Shown: piece after piece, positions 44,767-52,977 of the stretch
Layout: each line of letters begins with the position of its first letter
Position numbering within the stretch: the stretch's first letter is position 1
Source: Asticcacaulis benevestitus DSM 16100 = ATCC BAA-896
GTDB taxonomy: Bacteria > Pseudomonadota > Alphaproteobacteria > Caulobacterales > Caulobacteraceae
Assembly (NCBI RefSeq): GCF_000376105.1
Contig: NZ_AQWM01000013.1
Span: forward strand, 46,775-110,774
DNA length: 64,000 nucleotides
Reading direction: 5' to 3'
Program-made: the position numbers and the translations under genes
Notes under the pieces: generated by a model
The model's database searches: none
Seen by the model: only the letters and a program-made list of their open reading frames with translations
Told to the model about the DNA's origin: nothing

Positions 44767-45684
44767 CTAACTCACACTATCTTGAACGGGCTCCAGTGTC
44801 AGAGATCCGTCATGGACGGCGCCATCGCTCCAGCTAATGACAATCCGGCACCGGGCCGTTGGGTGCCGTACAATAATCTCACCCGGCCGAAAAACAGCCA
44901 GTGAGAAATCCGGGTTCCGGGCCCGGTCCAAAGGTTCGAGGAGGAGCAGAAAGTGCAGACCAAGCATGTTGGTCGCGAGCCCTCGTAGCGATCCGCTGTC
45001 AGTGGTCAGAGGTGCAATCTGAAACCGGCTGTGGTTTTCGGTCAGGTCTCCGGGTTTCATGATGCAGTAAAGGCCTGTGCCATCCGGCCAACTCGTCGGA
45101 TCGTCGAGAAGGTCCAAAAGCCTGATGTCCGAAGCAAACTCGCCGGCAATCCGTTCGTTATCGATCGCAAGATTGCGGGAAACGGCCAGGGCTTTCAGCG
45201 TCTTCAACAGCCAGCGCTCGATATCGTGGCCGGAAATGAGAGAATCGACCGTGCCGGAGTTCCCTTCAAAGTTCGATTTTAGCGCGGAAAAAAAGTCTTT
45301 GGCAGCCGCATCGAGGGGACTGAGCGCACTGTTGTGCCTCTGGCACAGGCAATTGGCCGTCAGGCTTTTAAAGCCGACGGCTTTGACCTCATTTGGCTTC
45401 AACCAAGGTGTGCCTGAGATCGTGAATTCGCCCTCGCTGGAGAGAATGTCCATGACGGATTCAGAGATCAAATGCTCGCCCGAAATCTTGCCCTCACACG
45501 AGCCAAGCGCGTTCATGTAACACTTATTAAGTGCCTGACCAGCCGAGAGCGCGTGCAGTCCCAAGCGTGCAGGCATACGACGCCAGCCCGCGCCGGTAAG
45601 GCAGCAGGTCTTTGCCGCCCTGCCCGAACCGCACAGGCATGCCGCCTTTTCGACCGACAGACGTCTGCGTTTGGCCTCACCCAT
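44767..45684 (-). CDS. SEC-C motif protein
   Basis: 305-aa protein. It begins MGEAKRRRL and has an N-terminal SEC-C zinc motif (CLCGSGRAAKTCC). Next comes KCYMNALGSCEGKISGEHLISESV and NCLCQRHNSALSPLD, again an HNH-like arrangement (Cys-containing loop, EH, C-x-C-x2-HN). The remainder is unknown. The start at 45684 is preceded by GGAGAGG. Convergent with the HNH gene by 7 bases. A third zinc/HNH-like protein in the same cluster is notable. Confidence 0.65.
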   Translation of the reverse strand: MGEAKRRRLSVEKAACLCGSGRAAKTCCLTGAGWRRMPARLGLHALSAGQALNKCYMNALGSCEGKISGEHLISESVMDILSSEGEFTISGTPWLKPNEVKAVGFKSLTANCLCQRHNSALSPLDAAAKDFFSALKSNFEGNSGTVDSLISGHDIERWLLKTLKALAVSRNLAIDNERIAGEFASDIRLLDLLDDPTSWPDGTGLYCIMKPGDLTENHSRFQIAPLTTDSGSLRGLATNMLGLHFLLLLEPLDRARNPDFSLAVFRPGEIIVRHPTARCRIVISWSDGAVHDGSLTLEPVQDSVS

Positions 45685-45874
45685 GTGTGTCCTCTCCAAC
45701 GCCTTTTGCAGGATGATTATAGACCCGATGGTGTGCGACTCAAATCGATCTATCGCGCTCGATAGTGGTTGGTGGTCCTCGTAGGGTTTCACCATAAATA
45801 TCGTCGGAAAAGGTTGCGTGGGCTGACACGAGCGCGCATGCTGGTGTCAGCATTGGCTGTGGAGACAAGGCGCT

Positions 45875-46897
45875 TTGAAGTCTGCGGTGACCTTCAGTAT
45901 TGAAACCGATGGCGGCATGTTCCGCTACGACGATGGCATTGCGGCGGCCGTCGAGGCACTCGACAGGGCTATCGAAGATCGTGAAAGCGGTGGCCTCAGT
46001 CTGACCCGATACATCGCTGTTCTTAAGGACATCATCGCCGACCATCCGGACTATATCGACGGCTACGCCCATCTGGGCTTTGCGCTCAAGGAACAAGGCA
46101 AACCGAAACTGGCGCTACAAGCCTGTCTCTCGGGGTATGAGCTTGGACAGGCGCACATGCCAGTCGGTTTTTCTGGGCCGATCGCGTGGGTCTGGCATGA
46201 GAACCGCCCGTTTCTCAGAGCCGCACAGGGCTTGGCGACGTGTTATTCCGCGATTGGCCGAAACCGGGACGCCGTTGTCGTCATGGAGAACCTTCTGCGA
46301 TGGAACCCCAGTGACAATCAGGGCATCCGGTACATGATCGGCGGGGGGTATCTCCGCCTGGGCGATGTTTTGAAGGCCTCCCTCATATTCGACGAGGAGG
46401 CTGATCATTACCCACCCTACCAATACCAGCTTGCCCTCATATACCTAAAGCAAGGCCGCCTGACCTCAGCCGCCACCCGCCTGCGGCAAGCCTTCACGGC
46501 CAACGGCTATATTGCTGAAATTCTGTGCGGCAATCCGGAGCCTGCGCCCCTGGCCATTTGGCATGCCTCCAACCTTGCTGGACCGGTAACCGCGCGGGAC
46601 TATGTGGACGCGGAGGGTGTCCTCTGGCGGCAGACGCCAAATGCTCTGGCTTTTCTACACTGGCTGTACAATCACCCCAAGGTCCTTGCTGAACGGGCCG
46701 TCGTTTTGGGTTTCCGTGAAGCCCTGCTCTGGGAATACGATCTTGATGCGCGCCGTGCCCTTCTCGATAGCGAAAGGGCTGCCATAGCAGCGATCGACGA
46801 TCAGCTATCGGACGAGATCGTGGTCGAGCATCGGGACAGGTCTGGCCAGATGCACAAGCCCTGGCTCTATCCCGGACTGCGCCCGTCTCGCTATTAG
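45875..46897 (+). CDS. TPR-repeat protein
   Basis: 340-aa protein with TPR-like helix pairs: DYIDGYAHLGFALKEQGKPKLAL, FLRAAQGLATCYSAIGRNRDAVVVM, IRYMIGGGYLRLGDVLKAS, QYQLALIYLKQGRLTSAATRLRQAF (each given in part). No signal peptide. Start codon is TTG at 45875 with GGAGACAAGG upstream; GTG at 45887 is an alternative. Likely a protein-interaction scaffold; partner unknown. It ends 129 bases before a strong inverted repeat. Confidence 0.65.
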   Translation: MKSAVTFSIETDGGMFRYDDGIAAAVEALDRAIEDRESGGLSLTRYIAVLKDIIADHPDYIDGYAHLGFALKEQGKPKLALQACLSGYELGQAHMPVGFSGPIAWVWHENRPFLRAAQGLATCYSAIGRNRDAVVVMENLLRWNPSDNQGIRYMIGGGYLRLGDVLKASLIFDEEADHYPPYQYQLALIYLKQGRLTSAATRLRQAFTANGYIAEILCGNPEPAPLAIWHASNLAGPVTARDYVDAEGVLWRQTPNALAFLHWLYNHPKVLAERAVVLGFREALLWEYDLDARRALLDSERAAIAAIDDQLSDEIVVEHRDRSGQMHKPWLYPGLRPSRY

Positions 46898-47025
46898 GGC
46901 GATGTCCCGGCCGTTTGGTTGACGGTTTCGTGTTGGTAGCAGCCGACTTCGTGAGTGGTCATCAGCCGATCGTGTGGCTAACCTGACGTTGCCGCCCGAT
47001 TCATCCCCCCGAATCCGGCGCGCTA

Positions 47026-47060
47026 AAATGGGCACCCTTGCCCCCCATGGGTGCCCATTT
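47026..47060. terminator. 12-bp perfect inverted repeat, bidirectional terminator
   Basis: AAATGGGCACCC (47026-47037) and GGGTGCCCATTT (47049-47060) around an 11-base loop. It lies between two convergent genes (TPR and nuclease), with A and T ends on both sides, so it can stop transcripts from either direction. The rest of 46898-47194 is without recognised features. Confidence 0.75.
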
Positions 47061-47194
47061 CCTTGTCTGGACATTGGATGCCAAAAAGAAGGTAGGGCTT
47101 TGGCGTTTCGCCGGGTGTCCCCGGCGCCGGGCTCCGCGACTATGGAGCCCAAAGAGGTCTCCACCCTTCGGGCCCGATCCCTAACGCGGTGGGC

Positions 47195-48433
47195 TTACCA
47201 GTTCTCAAGAAGGGGTTTTGGTTCCTCGGCCTCGGCTGCGGTCTCGGTGTACATGTAAGCTTCGTATGGTTGCTGTTCAAATTCGTCCCAGGAAACACCT
47301 CTTGTCATGGCTGCCATCCATTGTTGTGAGCGCCAGCGTGTGATGTCACCTGTCAGGGTAGCGATTCGGCTCACAACAGCCAGACCATCAGGAAAAATAG
47401 CGCCAGAATCATCTTCAGGCGCGGACTCCTCGCCAAATCGTTCAATGGGCAGGCGGGGAAGAATAAGGTCGGGCTGGTCGGGAAACGGTTCCAGAAAGTG
47501 ACTAAGGACCGTTCGCGCACGGCTCGCTTCGATCGCAAAAATATATTCCTCGGTGATAGCTGTGCCAAGGTTCAATGCGCGCTCTTCAGGTCTTGCAGCC
47601 CACCAAGTCAAACCCCGCCAATCGAATTCGATAAAACCAACCCTGTGCCTCGTTTCACCGCGCAGAATGGCCCGGCCAAGGTCGGGGCTATGGACCAGCG
47701 AAAAGACCGTCGCGTAGTTGGCGCGCATAATCGCCTCCACGGACTGAGCCTCGGGCGGGTCTTGGTCAACTGGATCATCTGCGATCACGGGTTGCGCGGT
47801 ATGATGGATATGGAATTCGGCTTTCTTTTTGGATTTGAGATAGCTGCCGATGCTGAAGCCGTGGCTTGCCGTGGCGCCACCGACGCTAAAGCCGATATGG
47901 GGTTCAACCTGGCCCTTGTAGCCATCCTCAACCATCACATGGAAAGCCTTGCGGGAATAGCTGCGCGATCCCTTGGACTCCATCAGGGCAATGTCACCGC
48001 CGGGTGCTGCGAAGACGAAGTCCGGCCTGCGTCTGGAGGCCGGATTGCCGCCCTTCAGGATTTCAAAATGCCCGGCCCAGACATAACCCTCCCTGACCAT
48101 CACGAGATAGGCAAGACCGGCGGCGACCGTACCTGCCAGATATCCCTTCACGTAGTCCTTCAATGTGTTGGCGGTCCGCAGGATCGCGAAGTCTGCCGAG
48201 TGGTCATCGACATATTCCCGCACCAAAGCCTTTACGATTTTTGATTCCGGCGTCACAAGCGTGGGATCGACCGGTATCAGGTGGCTGCAGCGCGCTGCCG
48301 CGCCGAACATTTCCGACGGCGTAAAGCTGATGGTCGTGACGGTAGGTGGGCGGTCCTTGGCGAGTGGATGGAAAGATACGTGCGGCTGGACAAGCGCGAC
48401 ATCCATGGATTTCGGACAGGTTTGCCATGTCAT
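47195..48433 (-). CDS. PD-(D/E)XK nuclease-like protein
   Basis: 412-aa protein. A PD-(D/E)XK-type core is visible: RRRPDFVFAAPGGDIALMESKGS, giving the D ... E-x-K triad near residues 138-155, preceded by a hydrophobic helix (GYLAGTVAAGLAYLVMVREG). The C-terminal half is unknown. It is the last of three co-directional genes (S1/P1 nuclease, patatin, this one); 18 bases separate it from the patatin gene. A DNA-cutting partner to a phospholipase would suit a defence or toxin role, but this is inference. Confidence 0.65.
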   Translation of the reverse strand: MTWQTCPKSMDVALVQPHVSFHPLAKDRPPTVTTISFTPSEMFGAAARCSHLIPVDPTLVTPESKIVKALVREYVDDHSADFAILRTANTLKDYVKGYLAGTVAAGLAYLVMVREGYVWAGHFEILKGGNPASRRRPDFVFAAPGGDIALMESKGSRSYSRKAFHVMVEDGYKGQVEPHIGFSVGGATASHGFSIGSYLKSKKKAEFHIHHTAQPVIADDPVDQDPPEAQSVEAIMRANYATVFSLVHSPDLGRAILRGETRHRVGFIEFDWRGLTWWAARPEERALNLGTAITEEYIFAIEASRARTVLSHFLEPFPDQPDLILPRLPIERFGEESAPEDDSGAIFPDGLAVVSRIATLTGDITRWRSQQWMAAMTRGVSWDEFEQQPYEAYMYTETAAEAEEPKPLLENW

Positions 48434-48451
48434 GAAGTAAGAGCCCCCGGA

Positions 48452-50338
48452 TCAGAAAGTCGGCGTGATGGTCATTTGAGGCAGTGGGCGCGGCGCGCCG
48501 TCAATAACATCCAGTTTGGGATCATCAGCCCATTCCTCGCCCTTGGTCGACAGGTTACCGACGATATTCATGGCCTCCTGACGCTTTATCTTCGATTTGA
48601 ACTCATAAGCCGGTGGCTTGGTTTTAATGTCCGTACCGAGCGCGAACGCGGCCGAATAATCCGCAATCGGCGGAACAGGATCGTCGGCCACCTTCCTGGC
48701 GTAGCCCTGATAGGCGGCGGCAAGGGTACGCCAGCGAATCCAGTAGTGGTTGTCGAACGAAAAGGCGTCGAGTGCCTCACCGGCGTGAGTGCCCTTGTCA
48801 GCGATACCTTCCAGAACGCGCTGCGGCATATTGAGATTCATGCCGCCCTCCGCCTGGGTGAGCGGCACCTGAACGATACGGTCGCGGTAGCCCGGCGCGC
48901 GCGATTGCAGGAGGTCCCGCCAGTTCTGCATGGTCGAGATGATGCTGAACAGGAAATTGCGCACTTCACTGGTCGCCGATTTGGCCGAAATGTCATTGTA
49001 GCGGCGTTGCCAGCCCTCATTATTGCCTTTCGGCAAATAAACCTTGCCCTTCGTGTCCGAGGCATCGACGTCCTTGCTATCGATGAGGTCTATGGCGAAG
49101 GTCGGCCAGTGCGGCAGAGGGGCGTCGAACAGATGCACCGGAAAATTGCTGCTGATGCCGCCGTCTGAAAACCAGCACACCCGAAACCGTGTAATCTCGC
49201 CACCGCCCTGCCGACCGCCCAGAGCAAGACTGTTGACGCTGGACTGGACGGTGTTTTCCGTCGGCTGGGCGGTAAGATCGGACGTCTCGTCGGCCTTCGA
49301 TTTGTCCTTCGAGGCCCATTGGTCCGGCTCATAAAGCGGTACGGCACTGATCAGAAGCGGGAAGCTCAGGCTCATGCGCATGCCGACAAGCACGGGCAGG
49401 TCGCCCCCATGCGGTAGAGGGTAATAGCTGGCCTGATCGATTACGAGCTTCTTGCCGCCCCTGACCATCGCCTCGACGACCACTTTCGGAAACAACAGGT
49501 CGAAGTCCTCGCGCCGGAACCAGAAGGTGCCGTTTTCAAAGGGAAGGGTGCGCGGCTCATTGTGCGACAGTCCGCTCGTGATCATCTGGAGCGTCAGGGC
49601 ACGCTTGGTGACAGGCTCATCGGGGTAGGTGGGCGCATCCCACAAGTCTTTGAAAGTCAGAGGCGCATCTTCGAGCTTTCCCGACAACGACTGGAGCCGC
49701 TGATGGAGCCAGTCTGTCAGACCCGGCTTCTCGGCCTGGAAAAGCCGTTTCACGGCCCGTCCGGAACACAAGCCCATGCGGTTCTTGCGCGTAAGCCCGG
49801 CAATCTTGGTCACCGAGAAATAAGCGCCAGCGGCGAAGGCGCACATAAGCGCCGGTAGGGCCGCAGCCCAGATGCCCCCGACACCTGCAAACCCGTAGCC
49901 TAAACCTAAGAGAACGAGCAAAACGAGCGCCGTGCGCGTTGGCGCGATAGTGATGACGGCTAGCAATGGCGCCAGGCCCTTGCGAATTTTCTTAAACACT
50001 GTATCGGCGCCGGCGGCCATAACGACAAGACAGCGATAGGCATTGCCAGCACCATGGGCCGGTTGAAACAGACTATAGATAAAGCCCTCTGTCGCCAATT
50101 CACGCGCAACCTGTTCTAAACCTTCGAACCCAAGGTCTCCCGTCAAGGTCGGCGTTGCCTGACGTTTACGGTCACCCACAGCGGCAGCCGCGACGACCGC
50201 CGCAGCAATCGCCCCCGCCGATGTTCCGCCGATGTTTTTGAACCGATAGGCTTTCGACAGCGCGATCGCGGCGGTCGGGTAAACCAGACCACTCGTTATC
50301 CCCCCTTTCATAACCAGATCGCAGTATTTGCTAGGCAT
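48452..50338 (-). CDS. Membrane-associated patatin-like phospholipase
   Basis: 628-aa protein. The patatin fold motifs are clear: anion hole KGGITSGLVYP, nucleophile GTSAGA (Ser40) and the catalytic Asp in FSDGGISSNFP. Between them a hydrophobic stretch (about 143-195) with two membrane helices (TALVLLVLLGLGYGFAGVGG and AALPALMCAFAAGAYFSV) suggests membrane anchoring. Patatins hydrolyse acyl esters of phospholipids; bacterial ones include secreted toxins (ExoU) and defence effectors (CapV). No cyclic-nucleotide synthase is nearby. Operon with the neighbours on both sides. Confidence 0.85.
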   Translation of the reverse strand: MPSKYCDLVMKGGITSGLVYPTAAIALSKAYRFKNIGGTSAGAIAAAVVAAAAVGDRKRQATPTLTGDLGFEGLEQVARELATEGFIYSLFQPAHGAGNAYRCLVVMAAGADTVFKKIRKGLAPLLAVITIAPTRTALVLLVLLGLGYGFAGVGGIWAAALPALMCAFAAGAYFSVTKIAGLTRKNRMGLCSGRAVKRLFQAEKPGLTDWLHQRLQSLSGKLEDAPLTFKDLWDAPTYPDEPVTKRALTLQMITSGLSHNEPRTLPFENGTFWFRREDFDLLFPKVVVEAMVRGGKKLVIDQASYYPLPHGGDLPVLVGMRMSLSFPLLISAVPLYEPDQWASKDKSKADETSDLTAQPTENTVQSSVNSLALGGRQGGGEITRFRVCWFSDGGISSNFPVHLFDAPLPHWPTFAIDLIDSKDVDASDTKGKVYLPKGNNEGWQRRYNDISAKSATSEVRNFLFSIISTMQNWRDLLQSRAPGYRDRIVQVPLTQAEGGMNLNMPQRVLEGIADKGTHAGEALDAFSFDNHYWIRWRTLAAAYQGYARKVADDPVPPIADYSAAFALGTDIKTKPPAYEFKSKIKRQEAMNIVGNLSTKGEEWADDPKLDVIDGAPRPLPQMTITPTF

Positions 50339-50384
50339 GTCGGTCTCCGTCGGGTGTGAGAGGCGGTGGATGGAGGTGTGCAGT

Positions 50385-51323
50385 TTAGCTCAGACGGGCA
50401 TTGAGGAGGATAGCCAGGCGCTCACCGGCGAGGCCGATGCGTTTCTCTGCCAATGACCCTGCCGCCTTCCGGTAACCCAGGGTCAGTTTGAAAGGCCCTT
50501 TGTCGTCGCCGACCGGCGGCTGATAGACGACCGATTTGGCCAGCTCCAGGCTCTCTTCCGCCCAGGCTTGCGGATCGGTTACCTGAAGATCGGCGGCGGA
50601 CGCTGCCGGCAGTCGGTTGATGAGTATCTTCAGCGACGCCACCTTGGTGCTGTTGCCCACGGCACCATCCCAGAAGCCATGCAGGCTGTCCCGCTCCCCG
50701 CATTTGGGGCGTGTATCTGAGCAAGCTGTCTGGGCATTGCCGCCTGTGTCGCCGCCTGGGATCGCTTGGGTTAACCGGTTGGTCGCGTGCAGGGGTTGGT
50801 GGAGATCGCCAACCAGATGGAGCACCCATGTCAGACTATAGGATTTGGCATCGTCCGAAGCCGTGGCATCGGCCAGTATATCCAGCGCCTTACGGGTTTG
50901 CGTGACGGCATTGGTCCCAAATGGGTCTTTGAGCGCTGTGTTGTCAGGCGAAAAGGGCAGGTTGATGAAGTGCCAGCCCCGGTGCATGTGCTTGTCAGCA
51001 TAGCCAGTGATGTCGCCCGCCGCCGGGTCGGACGGCGTATAGCCGTCCTTGATATAGGTCGCCGGATCGTCCTTCATCTCATCGGGGAAGGTGGCCGCTT
51101 CCAGAAACGCCACGCGATCCCGGTCTGCTGCCGCGACGCCCGTGGTCCATTTGGCATAGTTCGGATTGAGCTTCAGCAACGCGCTGGCGCGCGCCTTCGC
51201 CTGTGGCGTCAGGTGGTTCCAGGCGACGGCCGCCACCGTCATGTGTCCTCGACCGTTCCACGCATGGGCCGGTGTCGAAGGGAACGCGAACGCAACCATG
51301 AGAACGACTACGGCTTTACGCAT
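50385..51323 (-). CDS. Secreted S1/P1-family nuclease
   Basis: 312-aa protein with signal peptide ending PAHA, leaving Trp as the first mature residue (WNGRGHM), as needed for the trinuclear zinc site of S1/P1 nucleases. Further ligands appear in order: ATFPDE, RGWHFINLP, WVLHLVGDLHQPLHA, and LHGFWDGAV. The enzyme would cut single-stranded nucleic acids in the periplasm or outside. GGAGGG lies nine bases before the ATG. First gene of the nuclease/patatin operon, 46 bases ahead of the patatin gene. Confidence 0.9.
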   Translation of the reverse strand: MRKAVVVLMVAFAFPSTPAHAWNGRGHMTVAAVAWNHLTPQAKARASALLKLNPNYAKWTTGVAAADRDRVAFLEAATFPDEMKDDPATYIKDGYTPSDPAAGDITGYADKHMHRGWHFINLPFSPDNTALKDPFGTNAVTQTRKALDILADATASDDAKSYSLTWVLHLVGDLHQPLHATNRLTQAIPGGDTGGNAQTACSDTRPKCGERDSLHGFWDGAVGNSTKVASLKILINRLPAASAADLQVTDPQAWAEESLELAKSVVYQPPVGDDKGPFKLTLGYRKAAGSLAEKRIGLAGERLAILLNARLS

Positions 51324-51708
51324 ACGGCCCTCCTACATTGTGAGGTTGTATTCTTCGCACACGACGGGAGTTTTGACCACGGTGATTTTCAGTTTGCGCG
51401 CCTGCGTCTGGTCAAAGGGCACATCGCTTTCTGTTTTGCAGGAGGATTGAGCCGTTGCGGGACGGTCATGCTGAAATCGCCGATGATAAACTTCGTTCTT
51501 TGCGCGCAGGCACGCGGAAGACGTCGCGAACTCGTTTGGGCCGGGTCTGACGCAAGACCGACCGGAGGTCTCGATCAAAAACCCGCAACGGGCGCAGCCC
51601 GTGCGCCACTGCGTTTCGCCCCTTCGGGTGCAGGCAGATCGTCTTTCGTCCTTTGACCGCCATCGAGGTCGGGATCAGCGCGGCCTGATGAGCACAAGGA
51701 ACGAAAAC
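51324..51708. promoter_or_regulatory. Divergent intergenic region
   Basis: Holds promoters for the S1/P1 operon (minus) and DUF736 gene (plus). A minus-strand frame ending at 51333 (C-terminus ITVVKTPVVCEEYNLTM) finishes exactly at the ribosome site of the S1/P1 gene and could be a small upstream gene, but its start is unclear and its composition mixed; I leave it uncalled. Confidence 0.35.
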
Positions 51709-52017
51709 ATGTCTATCATCGGCAACTTCACCAAGACCGACACCGGGTTTACCGGTTCCATCAAGACCCTGCGCCTGAACGTCAAGGCGCGGATCGTGGC
51801 CCAGGAGGCCGCAGGCGAGAGCGCACCGGATTATCGCCTTTACGTCAACGGCTATGAAGCCGGCGCCGGCTGGAGCCAGACCTCGGAGGGCGGACGCGAC
51901 TACGTCTCCTTCAAGTTCGACGATCCGACCTTCCCAGCCCCAATCAATGCCGGGCTGTTCAAGGACAAGGAGAAGGACGGCTACTTCCTCATCTGGTCCC
52001 GACGTGACCCCGACTAA
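51709..52017 (+). CDS. DUF736 family protein
   Basis: 102-aa protein matching DUF736: MSIIGNFTKTDTGFTGSIKTL, then YRLYVNGYEAGAGWSQTSEGGRDYVSFKFDDPTFPAPINA and a terminal LIWSRR. These proteins are near-universal on alphaproteobacterial plasmids and integrative elements; function unknown. AAGGA stands nine bases before the ATG at 51709. A perfect palindromic terminator follows 7 bases after the stop. Confidence 0.93.
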   Translation: MSIIGNFTKTDTGFTGSIKTLRLNVKARIVAQEAAGESAPDYRLYVNGYEAGAGWSQTSEGGRDYVSFKFDDPTFPAPINAGLFKDKEKDGYFLIWSRRDPD

Positions 52018-52024
52018 GCGCAGG

Positions 52025-52056
52025 GCGCCTCACCCGATCGGGTGAGGCGCTTCTCT
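52025..52056 (+). terminator. Rho-independent terminator of the DUF736 gene
   Basis: GCGCCTCACCCGA / TCGGGTGAGGCGC (52025-52050) is a perfect 13-bp palindromic stem, followed by TTCTCT. It ends at the stop of the SRAP remnant on the other strand. Confidence 0.88.
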
Positions 52057-52256
52057 CATGCGTCCACGGCCAGACGGAAGCTGCCCGTCGGCGACGGCGT
52101 CTCAAGATCGACCGTCTCATTGTGGTCGAGCCATTGGGCCCATGCATCCGGCTCCAGCATGATCGGCTCGCGGGTGTGAATGGCCGTCATGTCAGGTCCT
52201 TCCGCGTTGTCCTGGGCCCTTACCGGCAACCCAAGAGTAAATATAGGGTGAGCCAA
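52056..52256 (-). pseudogene. C-terminal remnant of a SRAP (YedK-like) gene
   Basis: 66-codon frame whose last 45 residues (MTAIHTREPIMLEPDAWAQW, ending PTGSFRLAV) match the end of SRAP/YedK proteins, which crosslink to abasic sites in single-stranded DNA through an N-terminal Cys. Only the C-terminal fifth remains, so the gene is dead. Two more SRAP remnants lie at 58654 and 59220. Confidence 0.75.
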
Positions 52257-52293
52257 TCATGGGTCACACCTCATGGCAAGAAAGGAAAAACCA

Positions 52294-52449
52294 ATGCCAA
52301 ACCAACTCCTCAAAATCCGTCATTACGGGTTGCCCTTCCTCGACAATGAAAACGCCCGACAGGTGCTCCGCACAGCGACCCACGTCTATGTGCGTCCGAT
52401 CGATCCCGACCTCGCCCGACTTATCGCGGCTTGGGACGGAGGTCGATAG
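52294..52449 (+). CDS. 51-aa conserved-looking small protein
   Basis: Short gene with AAAGGAAAAACC directly before ATG at 52294. The product starts MPNQLLKIRHYGLPFLDNEN and ends LARLIAAWDGGR; basic and Arg/Leu-rich. No family name known to me. Good ribosome site, normal codon use and its place just before leader copy 2 argue that it is real. Confidence 0.6.
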   Translation: MPNQLLKIRHYGLPFLDNENARQVLRTATHVYVRPIDPDLARLIAAWDGGR

Positions 52450-52451
52450 AA

Positions 52452-52669
52452 GAGGGAAGGGCTAAGGGCGTCCGCCCTCGCGCGCGCAAGGATCACCTTG
52501 TTCGCCCTGGGCGGCATCCCCAACCTTCCGCGGCCGAAGGCGGCCTTGTGCAGGCTGGGAGATACCCCTCCGCCCACAGCGTCCTTGCCCTTGCTACCCG
52601 GTCTCGCCGACGGGCAGGGTTTCAGCGCGGCTTTTCAAGCGCTGTAACCCAAGCCCACTAGGAGAGAGC
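52452..52669 (+). ncRNA. Structured leader, copy 2 (5' of DUF932 operon)
   Basis: About 218 bases similar to 37791-38003 in the same position relative to the gene start. Hairpins: AGGGCG/CGCCCT (52465-52478), GGAG/CTCC around 52558-52571, GTC-TCGCC-GAC (52601-52611) inside ACCC/GGGT, and CAGCGC/GCGCTG (52623-52644), then AACCCAAGCCCA. The first stem reads GGGAC/GTCCC in copy 1 and GGGCG/CGCCC here; the third GCC/GGC against GTC/GAC. These paired changes keep the helices. Confidence 0.75.
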
Positions 52670-52672
52670 TAA

Positions 52673-52972
52673 ATGAATCTGAAATACCAGCCCGAAGATA
52701 TGGTCATTGTTCAGGATGACCCGGACTACCCAATCGTTGCCAGCCTGACCATGGCGAAACTTGAAGGCATGACCGCGCACATACTCGGAAAGGTCATGGC
52801 AGCGGCCCCGTTGCTTGTGTGCGTGCTGGATGGCCTTATGGACCTAGAGCCCGATGACGAGGGATACCGGACGCTGTCAAAAGAGCGAATGGTGCCCATT
52901 CGTCATGCCTTATCGGCGTTCACCCTGGCCGATCTCGTTGCCCTCATCCATTACACCCACATCGTGAAATAG
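52673..52972 (+). CDS. Hypothetical protein upstream of DUF932 gene
   Basis: 99-aa acidic protein, MNLKYQPEDMVIVQDDPDY at the start, with a hydrophobic helix (GKVMAAAPLLVCVLDGLMDL) and a terminal FTLADLVALIHYTHIVK. Not a clear membrane protein. AGGAGAG lies before the ATG, right after leader copy 2. It is co-transcribed with the DUF932 gene, 5 bases apart. No family recognised. Confidence 0.7.
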   Translation: MNLKYQPEDMVIVQDDPDYPIVASLTMAKLEGMTAHILGKVMAAAPLLVCVLDGLMDLEPDDEGYRTLSKERMVPIRHALSAFTLADLVALIHYTHIVK

Positions 52973-52977
52973 GGGGG

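Noticed and set aside
48452..50338. CapV effector of a CBASS system
   Set aside because: No CD-NTase or Cap2/Cap3 gene is nearby; the patatin has two membrane helices and different neighbours.
51333..51578. 81-codon minus-strand frame ending at the S1/P1 ribosome site
   Set aside because: No credible start and mixed composition; noted only in the intergenic entry.
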